NCBI GenBank assembly: GCA_028456385.1
Contig: JALNQF010000164.1
Span: 1-64,000, forward strand
Direction of reading: 5' to 3'
DNA from: Ophiosphaerella korrae
Lineage: Eukaryota > Ascomycota > Dothideomycetes > Pleosporales > Phaeosphaeriaceae
DNA: 64,000 nucleotides
How positions within the stretch are numbered: the stretch's first letter is position 1; each line of letters opens with the position of its first letter. Positions 1 through 10,344 of the stretch are shown here, piece after piece. Below the pieces are notes generated by a model. It saw only the letters and a list, made by a program, of their open reading frames with translations. It made no database searches and was not told where the DNA came from. A program made the translations under genes and the position numbers.

Positions 1-3000
1 AAGATATAAGGGGCTTAGAGGAGGTTTTACAACCTATATTAACCCTAGGCCTAATAAGATATAGGTCTATATAGAAATAGGATTAGAGAGTATTTCTAAC
101 GTGTTTAGCCTAGTTTCTTAATTTGCCCTAGCTTAAAGTATATCTTTCTAGCTATAGTATTTATTCTATTAAGGAGCTATATACTACATTTATAAATAAG
201 GATTATATTATAACTATTATTAAAAGAGAAAAGCTAAGTTAATTCTCTTATTATTATAGAGTTAAAAGTATTGTATATAAGTAGAGGACTTAGTATTAGA
301 TCCTAGAAATAGTATAAAGATATTTAAAATACGTTCTAAACGCAATCTTATAATAAGTAGGTATATATCTAGTAGGTCCTATCTAGCGTATTAGGCGATA
401 TTATTATCTATTTCTTTAATAAATAGGCAAAGATCCTACTTAACTTTAATACGTTCTAGATAGATATATCGTATAAGCGTCTCTATAGAAGTTAGGTAGA
501 GATCCTAATAGCTACTTTTTATTTAAGATAGAATAAACGTAGAGGTTAAGTACAAATACGATTAGAACGCGTTCCTAACTAGTTTTAGTTATTACGCTTA
601 GCTAGATTATTACTAATATATCCTATCGCGATATATACAAGTTAAGCTTTATAAGCTTCTTTAAGCTTATAGGCGAGCGTATAGAAAGGCCTATATAATA
701 GTATTACCTTTATAGAACTAGGTTCTATAGAACTACTATTAATATATATAGTAAGTAGATAAGAAGTAAGATATTTTACCTAAACGTATTTAGAACACTA
801 TTAAAACGCGTTCTAGGCCTTAGGTAATATCTAAAGAGTATTAATCTATAAAGTAAAAACTAGAGATAGTAACTAGCTTTATATACTTAGTTCTATCTAG
901 TTTACTTTATATAAATAATTAATACTATATATAGACCTAGTTTATTATATACTAAAGACTCTCCTTAAGGCTATATAATATAGGTCTAAAAAGCTAAAAG
1001 AGCTAAAGAGTACTTTAAACTATTAGATCTCTTAGCTTATAAGTCTCTCTAATATATTTATAACGTATTCTAATTATATTTTAGTATATAAAGATTCTTA
1101 ATTTGTTTAAAACTAGGCTATTAACAAGAAAAACCTAGTTATTACAGCTAGGATAGTAAAGTATTGTAGTAATATAAATAAAGATGTATAGAATAGGTTA
1201 GAGTTGTATACAAACATAGCTAAGTAAGCTAAGTAGAAGAGCTATAAAATAGAGATACAAACTCTACTCCTAGAGGCTATACTAAAGTAAGTACTATAGA
1301 TTGTATTAAGAACGTACTCTTAATATATTTAAAGTAGCCTACAAATAGATCTCTAAGATATACTTAAGTTTAATAGTATAGATAAATATAGTACCTATAG
1401 ATCTTACTACAAGCTAGTATCTATATCGTAGTAATACTTATTAAATAGAGGGAGAGAAAAGAGTAAGTACTCTCTAATAACGTTATTAATATTCCTACTA
1501 AAATATATTTAGAACGTACTTAAAAGTAGTTTAAAGCTAAGACTAATATCTCTAATAGTAATAAAGATCTACTAAGTATTAAAATGCTAGTAAGGAGTTA
1601 AAGAGCTACTCTAAAAAGAGTACTATGTAAAGAAAGAACCTTACGTAATTAAACTTAGTTACTTTTAGTTATAGTAGCAAGGTCTTTACTAGTAAAATTA
1701 TTACTAGTAAGATTATTACTAATCTTAGGGTATAATATAGAACTTGTTTTAAACGCCTTCTTAACGTGTTCTAGGCCTATAAGCTTATAGGTAGGCGTCT
1801 AGAGCCTTACTTAGTAGGCTATAATATTAAATTAAGCAATTTAAGACTAATAGAAGTTACTCGAGATCTAATAGGTAGCCTTTAAGCTTAAGAAGAAGGA
1901 ATTTAAGCTCTAGAAAAAGATAGAAGAATATAAAGAGAAGAAATAGTAGGAAGTAGTAGCTAAATAGGTTTAAGTAGTATAAATAGGCTTAGAACGCAAT
2001 CTAAAGATATTCTAGCGTAGAAAAATTTTCTTTACTTAAAATCTCTATTTTTCCTTACCTTACTTCTCTATATTATTCTCTTCTATCTCCTCTATCTCTA
2101 TCTATAATATAGGGAACAAGACTCTACTTCTTATAGTATACAACTAGATTATATTTTAAACGCGTTCTAATCTTATTTTAGCTAATTTATTAGAGATATA
2201 CTAAACTAGCTTCTCTACTACTAGGTACACCTAAATTTATTAAGAATATTAATAGCTTCTATACTATATATCCTAGTAAGTTATTCTATAGAGTAAAGTA
2301 GACCCTATATAATAAGTAAGTATATAGAGTATATACTTAAATATAATCTAAATATATTTATAATACGTTCTAATTTTATACTAGAAGAAATTTAGTAATT
2401 AAGGTACTTTAATCTATTCTATCTAGCGAGCCTATCTAGTGTACAAGATTAATTCTATTAAGACTAAGTAGCGTTTAATTTCTAAAGAGGCTAATACTCT
2501 CTACTTCTACTACGTAGTAGTTATACTTAGAGATCTATAGTTAAAAGAGTTCTAAGACGTATATAAATTACGTTCTTTAATAATTTCTCTTATAGTAACT
2601 TAACAAACTACTAGAGAACCTAAAGAGGAACTTAGAAGCTAATTAGAAGATCTAGAACGCGTTGTAAACGCGTCTAAAATACGTTCTCTCTTACTAGATC
2701 TAGCTTCTCTCCTCTTACGTCTTTTAAAACAATAGAAGTAGTTATATATATAGTTTTGTGTAGAAGAAGAGATTACTCTATTACTAGTAGATAAGTCTCT
2801 TCCTAAGAATCTTATTCCTATACTAATATACTAGGTAAATAACTTAAAGCAAGAGTAAGTTAAAAGAGAAGTAAGTTTCTATTAAAACGTCTTTATATTA
2901 CGTTTATAACACGTTTTAGGTTAATATAAATAAATATTATTAGCTTCTTATAGAAAATAATCTCCTACCTATATATAAGGTTTGTAGTAAAAACAATAAT

Positions 3001-4332
3001 ATAAAGTATATTTTTATTAAGTCTTATATAAGTAGAAAGTACTTTAATTTTATATAGAGTAACTATATATAGTAATATAGTAGATCTTTTATTAAAGAAA
3101 ACTATAAACTAAACTAAAATCTCTTATTATCTATTTATAAACATATTTTAACCTATATTAAAACTTATTCTACCTATCTACTAGAAATTAACTATAGATT
3201 AGCTAAAAGTTAAAATACTTAATATTAGCGTATAAGTCCTCTATATTAGTACTAGAGGAGAAGAAACATACTAGAATATGTTAGAAAGATACTTTAATTA
3301 CGTTTTAATTTCTTACTCTTAGTATTTTTATCTTCTTCTAGATAGCTAGCACAAAGGACCTAGTAACGCTAAATACTAAGAATGTAGGATATACTAACTA
3401 CATTAAGCTAGAATATATTAATATTATATTTACAACACGTTTTAATATACTTACCTTAGGCTTACTACTCTCTAGAGTAGTAAAGAGTAGCTATATACGT
3501 AAGTTAAGCTCTTGTATAGTAACGTAGTAAAGTTGCTTACGCTCTTGCGCGTTATAGGTCTCTTAGTAGATAATACAATTATAGCGCTCTATTATATTAT
3601 CGTAGAACTCTAAAAGTATTATTAGAATATATTTATAACTTGTATAAAACGTATTATAATCTATAGATATAATATACTATATTATAAAACGTGCTATAGA
3701 CGTAATTAAAATATATTTTAACTTATTCTTAACTTTCTAACTATACGCTGTAGATAGCTTACCCTTATTATTAGAGTTAACTAAGTCTAGCTTATACTAT
3801 ACCTAGAGATAATTTACAAGTACGCCGCGCGTACTTACTTTAGCCTAATTATATTAGAATATGTTTAGATCGCGTTAGCAACGTGTTTTAATATATACAC
3901 CGCACAGAGTACTATTATTATACTAGAAGCAATAATAGATCTCGCCGAAATAGACAATTAGGTTACTATTTGCATTTTCTTCGAATAGCTCAAGGCTATA
4001 GGGAGGATTCGCTTTGTAGTAGAGATAGGATAGCTAGAATATGTTTAGAGCGCGATTAAATTACGTTTTAGTTAACTTATATAGCTATCGAGAATTCCTA
4101 GTATTGTATTAAGATTGCGTTAAGATTGTGTTGTAAACTTGTTGTTAACGTATTCTAGTAATATTGTGTTAGGGTTGAACTTACTTAGAGTTGTGCGTAT
4201 ACACTAACCTAAGCCCGGCGTAGTTATTATATATATAGCCTAGCGCTGTTTCTATAGTATCTCTAGCTAATCTTACTATAGTATCTTCGGCTAACCTATA
4301 GTTAGATAACATGCTAACACCGAGTTAACTGC
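1..4332. other. RIP-degraded AT-rich block, no gene recognised
   Basis: This stretch is very AT-rich, dominated by TpA steps and almost devoid of CpA and TpG, which is the footprint of RIP on a formerly repeated sequence. I found no LTR pair, terminal inverted repeat or transposase/RT motif in it. The only organised structure I see is the 11-bp-period motif array listed separately. Composition is somewhat more balanced from about 3770 to 4330. It may be the interior of a large DNA transposon whose left end lies outside the window, but that is inference. Confidence 0.6.
87..4154. repeat. Dispersed array of ~23 clusters of an 11-bp motif (AACGCGTT-like)
   Basis: About 23 short clusters, each normally three 8-mers related to the palindrome AACGCGTT, are separated by 3-bp spacers (often cta, tag or tta), giving an 11-bp period. 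Clusters begin near 87, 317, 448 (weak), 555, 783, 1051, 1300, 1502, 1741, 1982, 2148, 2351, 2555 (irregular), 2656, 2886, 3140, 3275, 3412, 3626, 3688, 3858, 4038 and 4103; the last has five units. The clearest are 2656-2685, 1741-1770 and 3858-3887. Cluster spacing averages about 183 bp. Similar clusters were not noticed elsewhere in the window. Function is unknown; phased protein-binding sites are one possibility. Confidence 0.6.
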
Positions 4333-4918
4333 GTGTTGGAAATATACTAATTTAGGATTAGCGTGTTGGATTTTTTCTACTTTAGGAACAAAACTTCAAC
4401 GACCTGTATCTTAACAATCGTAATAGCTATAAGAAATCTAATAGTAGATTTAGATTCCTTGCGTAAGTCTGCACAAAATAGCTTCCTAGCTTTTTTTATT
4501 TTATACTTATATATAAGATTATTACCAAGAGAAAGTTGTGTTAGAAATATACTAATTTAGGATTAGCGTGTTGGATTTTTTCTACTTTAGGAACACAACT
4601 TCAACGACATACATCGCGACAATAGTAAGAGCTATAAAAAATCTAAGAGTAGATTTAGATTCCTAGCGTAATTCTGCATAAAATAGCTTCTTAGATTTTT
4701 TTATTTTATACTTATATGTTAAGAGTTTTATCGAGAGAAATAGGTGTTAGAAATATACTAATTTAGGATTAGCGTGTTAGATTTTTTCTACTTTGGGAAC
4801 ACAACTTCAACAATGTACATCGTAACAATAGAAAGAGCTATAAGAAATCTAAGAGTAGATTTAGTTTCCTTGCGTAATTCTGCACAAGATAGCCTCTTAG
4901 CCTTTTTTTATTTTTGTA
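4333..4918 (+). repeat. Three tandem copies of a ~206-bp repeat
   Basis: Units start at about 4333, 4538 and 4744, each with GTGTTGGAAATATACTAATT or a close variant, giving periods of 205 and 206 bp; the third unit is cut short near 4918. Each unit contains a second GTGTTGG/GTGTTAG about 40 bp in, a T-run, and a block around ACACAACTTCAACGAC. The units still contain CpA steps, so they are much less RIP-damaged than the flanks. The TGTTGG start recalls Copia LTRs, but no matching CA end is present. An open frame at 4363-4560 lies inside the repeat and is not considered a gene. Confidence 0.75.
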
Positions 4919-4970
4919 GTTTTAGTACTTAGGACTCCTACCTAGCCCTAACCCTAGACACTAATAACTA

Positions 4971-6822
4971 ACGTAGTTTACAAGTAAGTAGCTAGTATAA
5001 GTAAGTAGCTAGCCCTACTAACTTTGTATATCTATCTTATCTTAACACGTAATAGCTCTACGTAATAGCTCTTAATTACTCTTAAAAGAGTTAGATATTT
5101 AGCTTATAATCTTTTCTATTAAAGAAAAGTAAATTTTAAGTACTAGCCTTACTACTTTAACGTTCTAAGTAGCCTAAACAATAGTACGCTGCTAACGCGC
5201 TAGTATACCTACCTAACGTAATTACTAGCCTAACTTAAGGAAGCTTAGCTAGCTAGAAGAGGAGGTAATAGTTAATTATATTCTTAATCTAGATTCTTAT
5301 AGTTTTACTCTATCTCTAGCTACTATATATAAGATAGCTAATAAACTACTTACTTAGCGTAGAAGTAAACCTACTAGTGTTTATTAGGCGCGTAACTTTA
5401 TTAAGCGTATAGATAGTCTTATAACGCGTTTTAATTACTTATATAATAAGTAGAGAGCCTTATATAAAGACCTAGATATTATAGGTAGCTAGTTTAAGAT
5501 AGTGTAGTATATAAGAGCTACGTATAAAATAGCTAATAAAGATATCTATAACTTTAACAAGGCTAGCTTTATAATAGGTAAGATCTAGACTTAACTTATT
5601 ATTACTACGTTAGAGAGGAGAGGCTAGCTAAAGGCTATTTAGCCTAGTAATTGTAAGTAGGTAATAGTAATCTAGGCAATTAATACTACTAGTTAGGTAG
5701 TTCTGCTATTCCTTATCTTTACTAGTAAGTACTACCTCTCTACCTAGTATAAAGAAGAAAGTATCCTAAAAGACTAGACTATTGTAGTTAGTAATAATAG
5801 CTAGATAATAAACTAGCTAGGAGTTAAGTAGCTTAAGTACTTTAATAAGTACACAAAGAACTAAGTAGTTAGTACGCGTTAGCTACTTATACTTAATAGC
5901 TATAAGAGCTACTAGTTACTTAAATTCTAACAGCTTTATAAAGAGAGTAATATCTATATACTCTATATACTAGCTTACTTATCTTACCTACTTTAGCCTC
6001 TTAATATTAGCTACTTCTCTCTATTAAAGAAGGCGTATAGCTATTAAGTTAAAAGCCTAATCTAAGACTATATTAACTACGTTACTAAACTTAAATTCCT
6101 ACTAGCCTTCTATATAGCTTTTAACTAGGCTTTTACAAGAGTAAATATTTACTTAGCTTTTTAAGCTACTAGCCTTATTCTACTTTAGCTAGAAGTAGTT
6201 ATCTTAAGACTTAATATCTAGTTCTATACGCCTACTCTAGCTACTTTACTAGAGGCTCCCTAGGTAGCTTGTACGCTAAGTAACGTACGTAAGCTAGAGG
6301 CCTAGTTAACGCTTATACGTAAGCGCGTACGCCGGCACAAGAGCTTATTACTAGCGTTAATTATTAACGCAATTAATTAACTTAAGAAGGGGGCTAAGGT
6401 AATAATGCTATTAGCTAAGTTAATACGCGATTAGGTTACTAGCCTTAAACGCGCTAACGAGGCAGCTATAAAGCGGAGATCACGAAAAAAGAAGCGGATT
6501 TAGAAGCGTAGGACCTTAATAAAGGGACAAGGAGGAGATATAATTACTTAACTAGAGGCTAATTACTAGATTGATCGTAAGTAGCGCAAGAGTAAGCAGT
6601 ATTTAAGCTCAAGTTGCCAGGCTCGCGCGCGCTGTAAGAGGTGCAGAGAGACTAGGCACAACTCACGTACGTGTAAGAAAGATAGAGAAGCTACTACTTG
6701 ATTTAATATATTAATATATACTCTCTACTCTACTGCGTTGTTGAGTTGTACGCTTAAATAGGTGCGTAAACTCAGTGAGGTGCGCGACTCGCTTATACGC
6801 GCGACTCGCTTATAACCTACGT
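4971..6822 (+). mobile_element. pogo/Tc5-like DNA transposon, copy 1 (complete, RIPed)
   Basis: A 1,852-bp element bounded by about 50-bp terminal inverted repeats beginning ACGT and flanked by TA (4969-4970 and 6823-6824). The right TIR, read inward on the minus strand, matches the well-preserved left TIR of copy 3 at 45187. Each TIR contains two direct copies of a 16-bp sequence close to ACAAGCGAGTTGCGC. A transposase remnant fills the interior. Damage is heavy on the left and fades to the right: the last ~270 bp keep normal dinucleotides. It is one of three copies in the window, which explains why it was a RIP target. Confidence 0.85.
5050..6701 (+). pseudogene. pogo/Tc5-family transposase, RIP-inactivated
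   Basis: The cut-and-paste transposase of the element, with many TAA/TAG codons at positions that were Gln or Trp. Its N-terminal helix-turn-helix part is readable only in copy 3 (45268-45444); from about 5221 the two copies align base for base. The central DDE part is RIP-damaged throughout. The C-terminus (about 6630-6701) is undamaged and encodes a CCHC zinc knuckle, Cys-x2-Cys-x4-His-x4-Cys at 6633-6674, followed by a basic tail and a TGA at 6699-6701. A retroviral-type zinc knuckle closing a pogo-like transposase is notable. It cannot be functional here. The start is inferred from copy 3. Confidence 0.75.
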
Positions 6823-6880
6823 TAATACTAAATTCTTTTGCAACTTTTGAATAATTAACTTTTCTCCTAGCTTTAAGGAG

Positions 6881-7288
6881 TTGATAGCTTCAATTGCAGC
6901 GTCAATATCGCCCATATTGGTGGAGATATTAATTGTTGAAGTTGGGATAAGAAAATTGGTAGGACTTGAAAATCGGGCGTTAGGTGTGAGATACGTTATA
7001 GTCAGCCGTCCTGCCCAACATCAGTCAATCAACTGGAACGATGACAAAGAACGGATTGAACACTTCCACAAGATCCGCAAGTACGTGTCACGATCAGGTC
7101 GATATCTTGGGACTCGCGCAGACTCACCCACTAATACCAGTGAGCATCTTATGATTATGTTCTACGATCTGCTCTTGCACGATGACATTTTCTCTATCAC
7201 TAATACTTACGATGTGCGCCGCCAACAACTTGACTCACTAGTATCGGTTTTAACACTTTCCACACCTCCCCGAGTCCCCATACTATAA
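6881..7288 (+). CDS. Hypothetical 135-residue open frame, unrecognised
   Basis: The first open frame after the pogo element, in DNA of normal composition. It starts with a hydrophobic stretch (residues 1-30, Ile/Val/Ala-rich), followed by a polar, Arg/His/Asp-rich portion. I recognise no family. The N-terminal segment could be a membrane or signal segment, but charged residues interrupt it. No TATA-like or intron evidence decides the start, and it may be part of a decayed gene or a chance frame. Confidence that it is a real gene is low. Confidence 0.25.
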   Translation: MIASIAASISPILVEILIVEVGIRKLVGLENRALGVRYVIVSRPAQHQSINWNDDKERIEHFHKIRKYVSRSGRYLGTRADSPTNTSEHLMIMFYDLLLHDDIFSITNTYDVRRQQLDSLVSVLTLSTPPRVPIL

Positions 7289-7562
7289 TTCTACAGGGAA
7301 CACACCGAATGTGGCTAATAGCTTGCGGGAGTGAGCGATTGCGCAGCGTGTGGCACTAAAACACGAGTCGCGGGTAGATAGAGTTGACGAGAAATCAGGC
7401 CACATCGGCCTTTCATTGCAATGCGTTGTTGCCTGCATCTGATCCGATAACGGAAAGATGTTGATTCATGCAATAGCAATTAAGGCGAGCTCGATTCGAC
7501 AAGTGCGAATAATCAGGAGAAATTCGAAGATGCTCGAGCTGTGCATCCTAATGTCCTAAATC
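7289..7562. other. Non-coding spacer
   Basis: Unique, normal-composition DNA between the hypothetical frame and the hAT remnant. A short hairpin around 7399-7412 (GGCCACATCGGCC) is visible; nothing else recognisable. Confidence 0.5.
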
Positions 7563-8048
7563 ATGACTAGGTTTAATTCAAGAACGCCACTTCCCCAGGA
7601 TCGAGCGCCGCAGCTAAAAGACTACAAGGTATCGCAATCCTGCCGTGCCTCATCTACTTATAAGGATATACTTAACAATTTAGAGGTTGACACGGCCCAG
7701 CAGCCTACCAATAAAGACGATCTAATCACGTTTATTACTAGAAAGGTGAAAGTCCTACCTAAAGATGTTACTCCATTGGAGTGGTGGTGTCGCTCAGAAC
7801 AGCGAGAGGGGTATCCTCGGCTCTATACAATAGCGATCGCCGAGCGATATCTTCTTAATGCCACCTATGTCAGCAGAGGTAGAAAGGAATTTCTTAGGCG
7901 TATGAAGGACTCTCACATAGGACAGCGCCTTACTATGACTAGATACGGTTGAAATAATAGAGTGTTTAGGCTACTGGCTTTCTCAAGTTTATGTCGAACC
8001 CGAAGACGAATTCAACAACGCTATAACTAGTCGCCGCCATTTTAGGTA
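7563..8048 (+). pseudogene. hAT-family transposase C-terminal remnant (dimerisation domain), frameshifted
   Basis: The frame from 7563 reads PLEWWCRSEQREGYPRL near 7770-7830, which fits the hAT C-terminal dimerisation signature (x-PLxWW...YPxL...A). At about 7838-7845 the homology moves to the next frame, where it continues MPPMSAEVER and later LDTVEIIECLGYWLS, again typical of fungal hAT transposases. In that second frame a TGA sits where Arg is expected and a TAG where Trp is expected, both RIP-type changes. It is a fragment: no N-terminal BED finger, catalytic region, TIRs or 8-bp target duplication could be identified. The open frame running to 7952 is therefore only partly meaningful. 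Confidence 0.65.
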
Positions 8049-8204
8049 GTTTTGAAGGTCAACACGTTTATGCGTGAGATATATCTCCTAAGGAAACCTC
8101 TAGTACCTAGAATTGATGTGTTTTTGTTCTAAGTAGATACACATTGTACGCAGTGTACACATGTGTATGTATTCTGCTCCTGAACACAGCGTGTACACAT
8201 CGGC
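8049..8204. other. Spacer with alternating TGTACAC/GTGTACA motifs
   Basis: Between the hAT remnant and the 3' end of the membrane-protein gene. It contains several TGTACAC-like palindromic blocks (about 8145-8200), possibly part of the downstream gene's 3' region. No gene seen. Confidence 0.4.
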
Positions 8205-9708
8205 CTAGCTATGTATGTTGGGATTATATTGTCCTACGAGGTGGGGATTCAAGATATTCGGTAGTGTGACTCGACACATTCGTTTGGCTTTCTCCTTAAA
8301 GCTTTTGTTAAATGGTAGTCCATGCTTCAATAGCACTGTCGATGACTTACCATCTAGATTGTGCCCTAGGGCTTCGCTCAACGGGATCTCGTCACCGTCT
8401 CTCACAGAAGATTTAACAACATTGCTGGCGCGCACTGTTTGTTTCTTTGTTGTAGAAGAAGCGCTCAGAACGCTCTCGATGACTTTGGGAAAGTGTCTTC
8501 GAAGGAATGGTTTACCCGCCGGTAAACAAGCGCACACAATGGCGATGTGCATCTCAACTGCCCTATTTTAATTTGACATTAGCCATATCCTTTGATCAAA
8601 CAGTGCGAATGGGAATGCATTATACTAACCACCACACAAAGTTGTAAGTCATGTCCCATGTCACATCTCCGTTGCCAATTCCGTCGATAATAATCTTCAG
8701 CCTAACGATACTCACGGCCAGTACACTGTTTTCACGTATTAGCGCAGGTCTTTGCCTCAGTCGCCCCCGGCAATGGACATACAATCCTCCCGTCATAAGG
8801 ATCAATATCACACCGATCTTTTGCCGCCTTGGAAGATGAAGGTTCCATAGTATGAACAGGGGCCAAAGTAAGATAATTACATCTGTGGTCGTGTTCATAA
8901 CGCCGCTAAAGAGAAAGATCTTTTTGAGGTCGATGCATGATCCGTAGGAAATGCTCAGATCCCAGTGTTTTGCAATTGGCCGGCAACGGAATAAGAACTC
9001 GAATGACCCTATAACGCTGTAAATTACAACGAATGCCATAACAACATAGATAGTAACCCCGGTTCTCCGGTATGTTGAGAATCGCAAGTATAATGATAAG
9101 ATTGAGAGTTTGGTGAACATGATGGAGATCCCGTAAAAGGCTCCGGCGATGGCGCCAACCTTGTTTAGGCATAGGTTAGACAATATAACGTACGTACGAG
9201 TAGTGAGATTGGCATTCTTACTTTGCCTGCGTTAGGACTAAATGTTGTGAAAGGAACATCCCATAGATGCAAGCCCAATCCGTAGCGGGTACCTTCTTAT
9301 ATTTTAGCCAATTATGAACTAGCGCAAAGTATATGGTGTTCTTACTCAGCGAAAAAGTAATGGAGGATCCCAAAGCTAGAATCTAAATAACGAAAGTAAG
9401 TTATGAATATTCGAGGTGTTTGAAAGGAGAGTCTGACCCACGATGCGCCGATCATATCTGCTACATTAGCGACAGTTAACTTTTCGGGGGGAATACTCAC
9501 AGTCATCACAGCCTATACTATGCGTTACGAATATTGTAGTGTAAAGCCGCAAAGCGACAAAGACAGCCGAAATGAGAGATAAGATGATATTCGTGTTGAT
9601 CAGGATATGTTTAATTGAAGGTGGATCAATGAAGTTTGGGGACACTCCAGGAGGTGGAGGAGCGACACCAACAACTTTATCTCGAGGTAGATTAATGTGA
9701 GAGAACAT
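8205..9708 (-). CDS. Pth11/SAT4-type integral membrane protein (rhodopsin-like fungal family), spliced
   Basis: This is the only host gene I can recognise. Exon 1 (9708-9501) has the family opening: a PPPPGVSPNF motif, a membrane helix and a DD pair ahead of the next helix. Inferred introns are 9500-9458 (GTGAGT...CAG), 9437-9383 (GTCAGA...TAG), one starting at 9221 (GTAAGA...AAG, to 9160), 8782-8726 (GTATGT...CAG, 57 nt and in frame) and 8629-8563 (GTTAGT...TAG). The long middle exon carries FTKLSILSLYLRF, a CRP motif and KHWDLS, GSCID, and LPRRQKIG, all typical of the family. The last exon starts VEMHIAIVCACLPAGK, also canonical, and ends with a polar cytosolic tail. Expected product is about 400 residues with seven helices. 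Joining exon 3 to exon 4 leaves a one-base frame mismatch, so either that junction is different or the gene is broken. Exon 2 would be only 20 nt. Confidence 0.75.
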
Positions 9709-10344
9709 CGTGACGTTTCAGACGAACAAAAGGTTTTGACAATTATGGACCTAATCATAATAGACTGCCTTACATTTAATAGCTAGAGTGATATTAAATA
9801 TATTAAGTTATTCATCAACCATGCCACCAAAAAGCCACCACAGAATCATGGGTCATTACCGTAAAAAGATAAGGTTTGCGGGGAAGTGGTGCCGACGCCA
9901 CACCACTAGAAAGCCTGGGATGTATGGTACAGTTATGTACTAGAACGATTAAAGACCGTGACTTTTATTGAGCGCCTATCTTTTCTATGCCTTTAACGCC
10001 TCCGCTGGCACACGAGAATGCTTTCACTCACGCTCCCCAAGTTATCGCGATTTTCAGAGATATCAAAACTGGAGCACATTTATCTACTAGCGCCGTGAAC
10101 AGAATTTGATAAAACAGAAAAATGGCTCAACTAAGCAAAAAATGATCATCAAATTCATATCCTTCCCCACATTTCACACGAGCCTCCTTGTTGCTCCTTC
10201 GTCGTGCTCGAGCAACCTTCTCGAATGGGTTTCAGCCGAAAGCAGACTGACTCATCGGTGATTCTAGAGCCTAACTCTCTGGATGAGGATTTCATTGGGT
10301 CAATTGTGCGTGCTTTTTCCTTCGCGGAACGGTTGTGGCGTTTA
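9709..10344. other. Unique spacer upstream of the membrane-protein gene
   Basis: Normal-composition DNA containing the presumptive promoter of the minus-strand gene ending at 9708. A long AT-rich run (about 9770-9810) lies 60-100 bp upstream of the start. No other gene was recognised. Confidence 0.4.

Noticed and set aside
1132..1730. A ~199-codon plus-strand frame interrupted only by TAA/TAG, which first looked like a RIPed transposase, and a Lys-rich stretch after it (1752-2038).
   Set aside because: RIP removes TpG, so TGA is depleted in every frame; ignoring TAA/TAG leaves nearly any frame open. No family motif and no second copy to compare.
4363..4560. 65-codon open frame.
   Set aside because: It lies in the tandem 206-bp repeat and is not maintained in the other units.
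4944..4956. CCCTAACCCTAG, telomere-like.
   Set aside because: Only about one and a half repeats, lying just outside a pogo TIR; no array and no chromosome end.
8215..8571. 118-codon plus-strand open frame.
   Set aside because: It is the reverse of the last exon of the Pth11-like gene, whose minus-strand sequence has clear family motifs.
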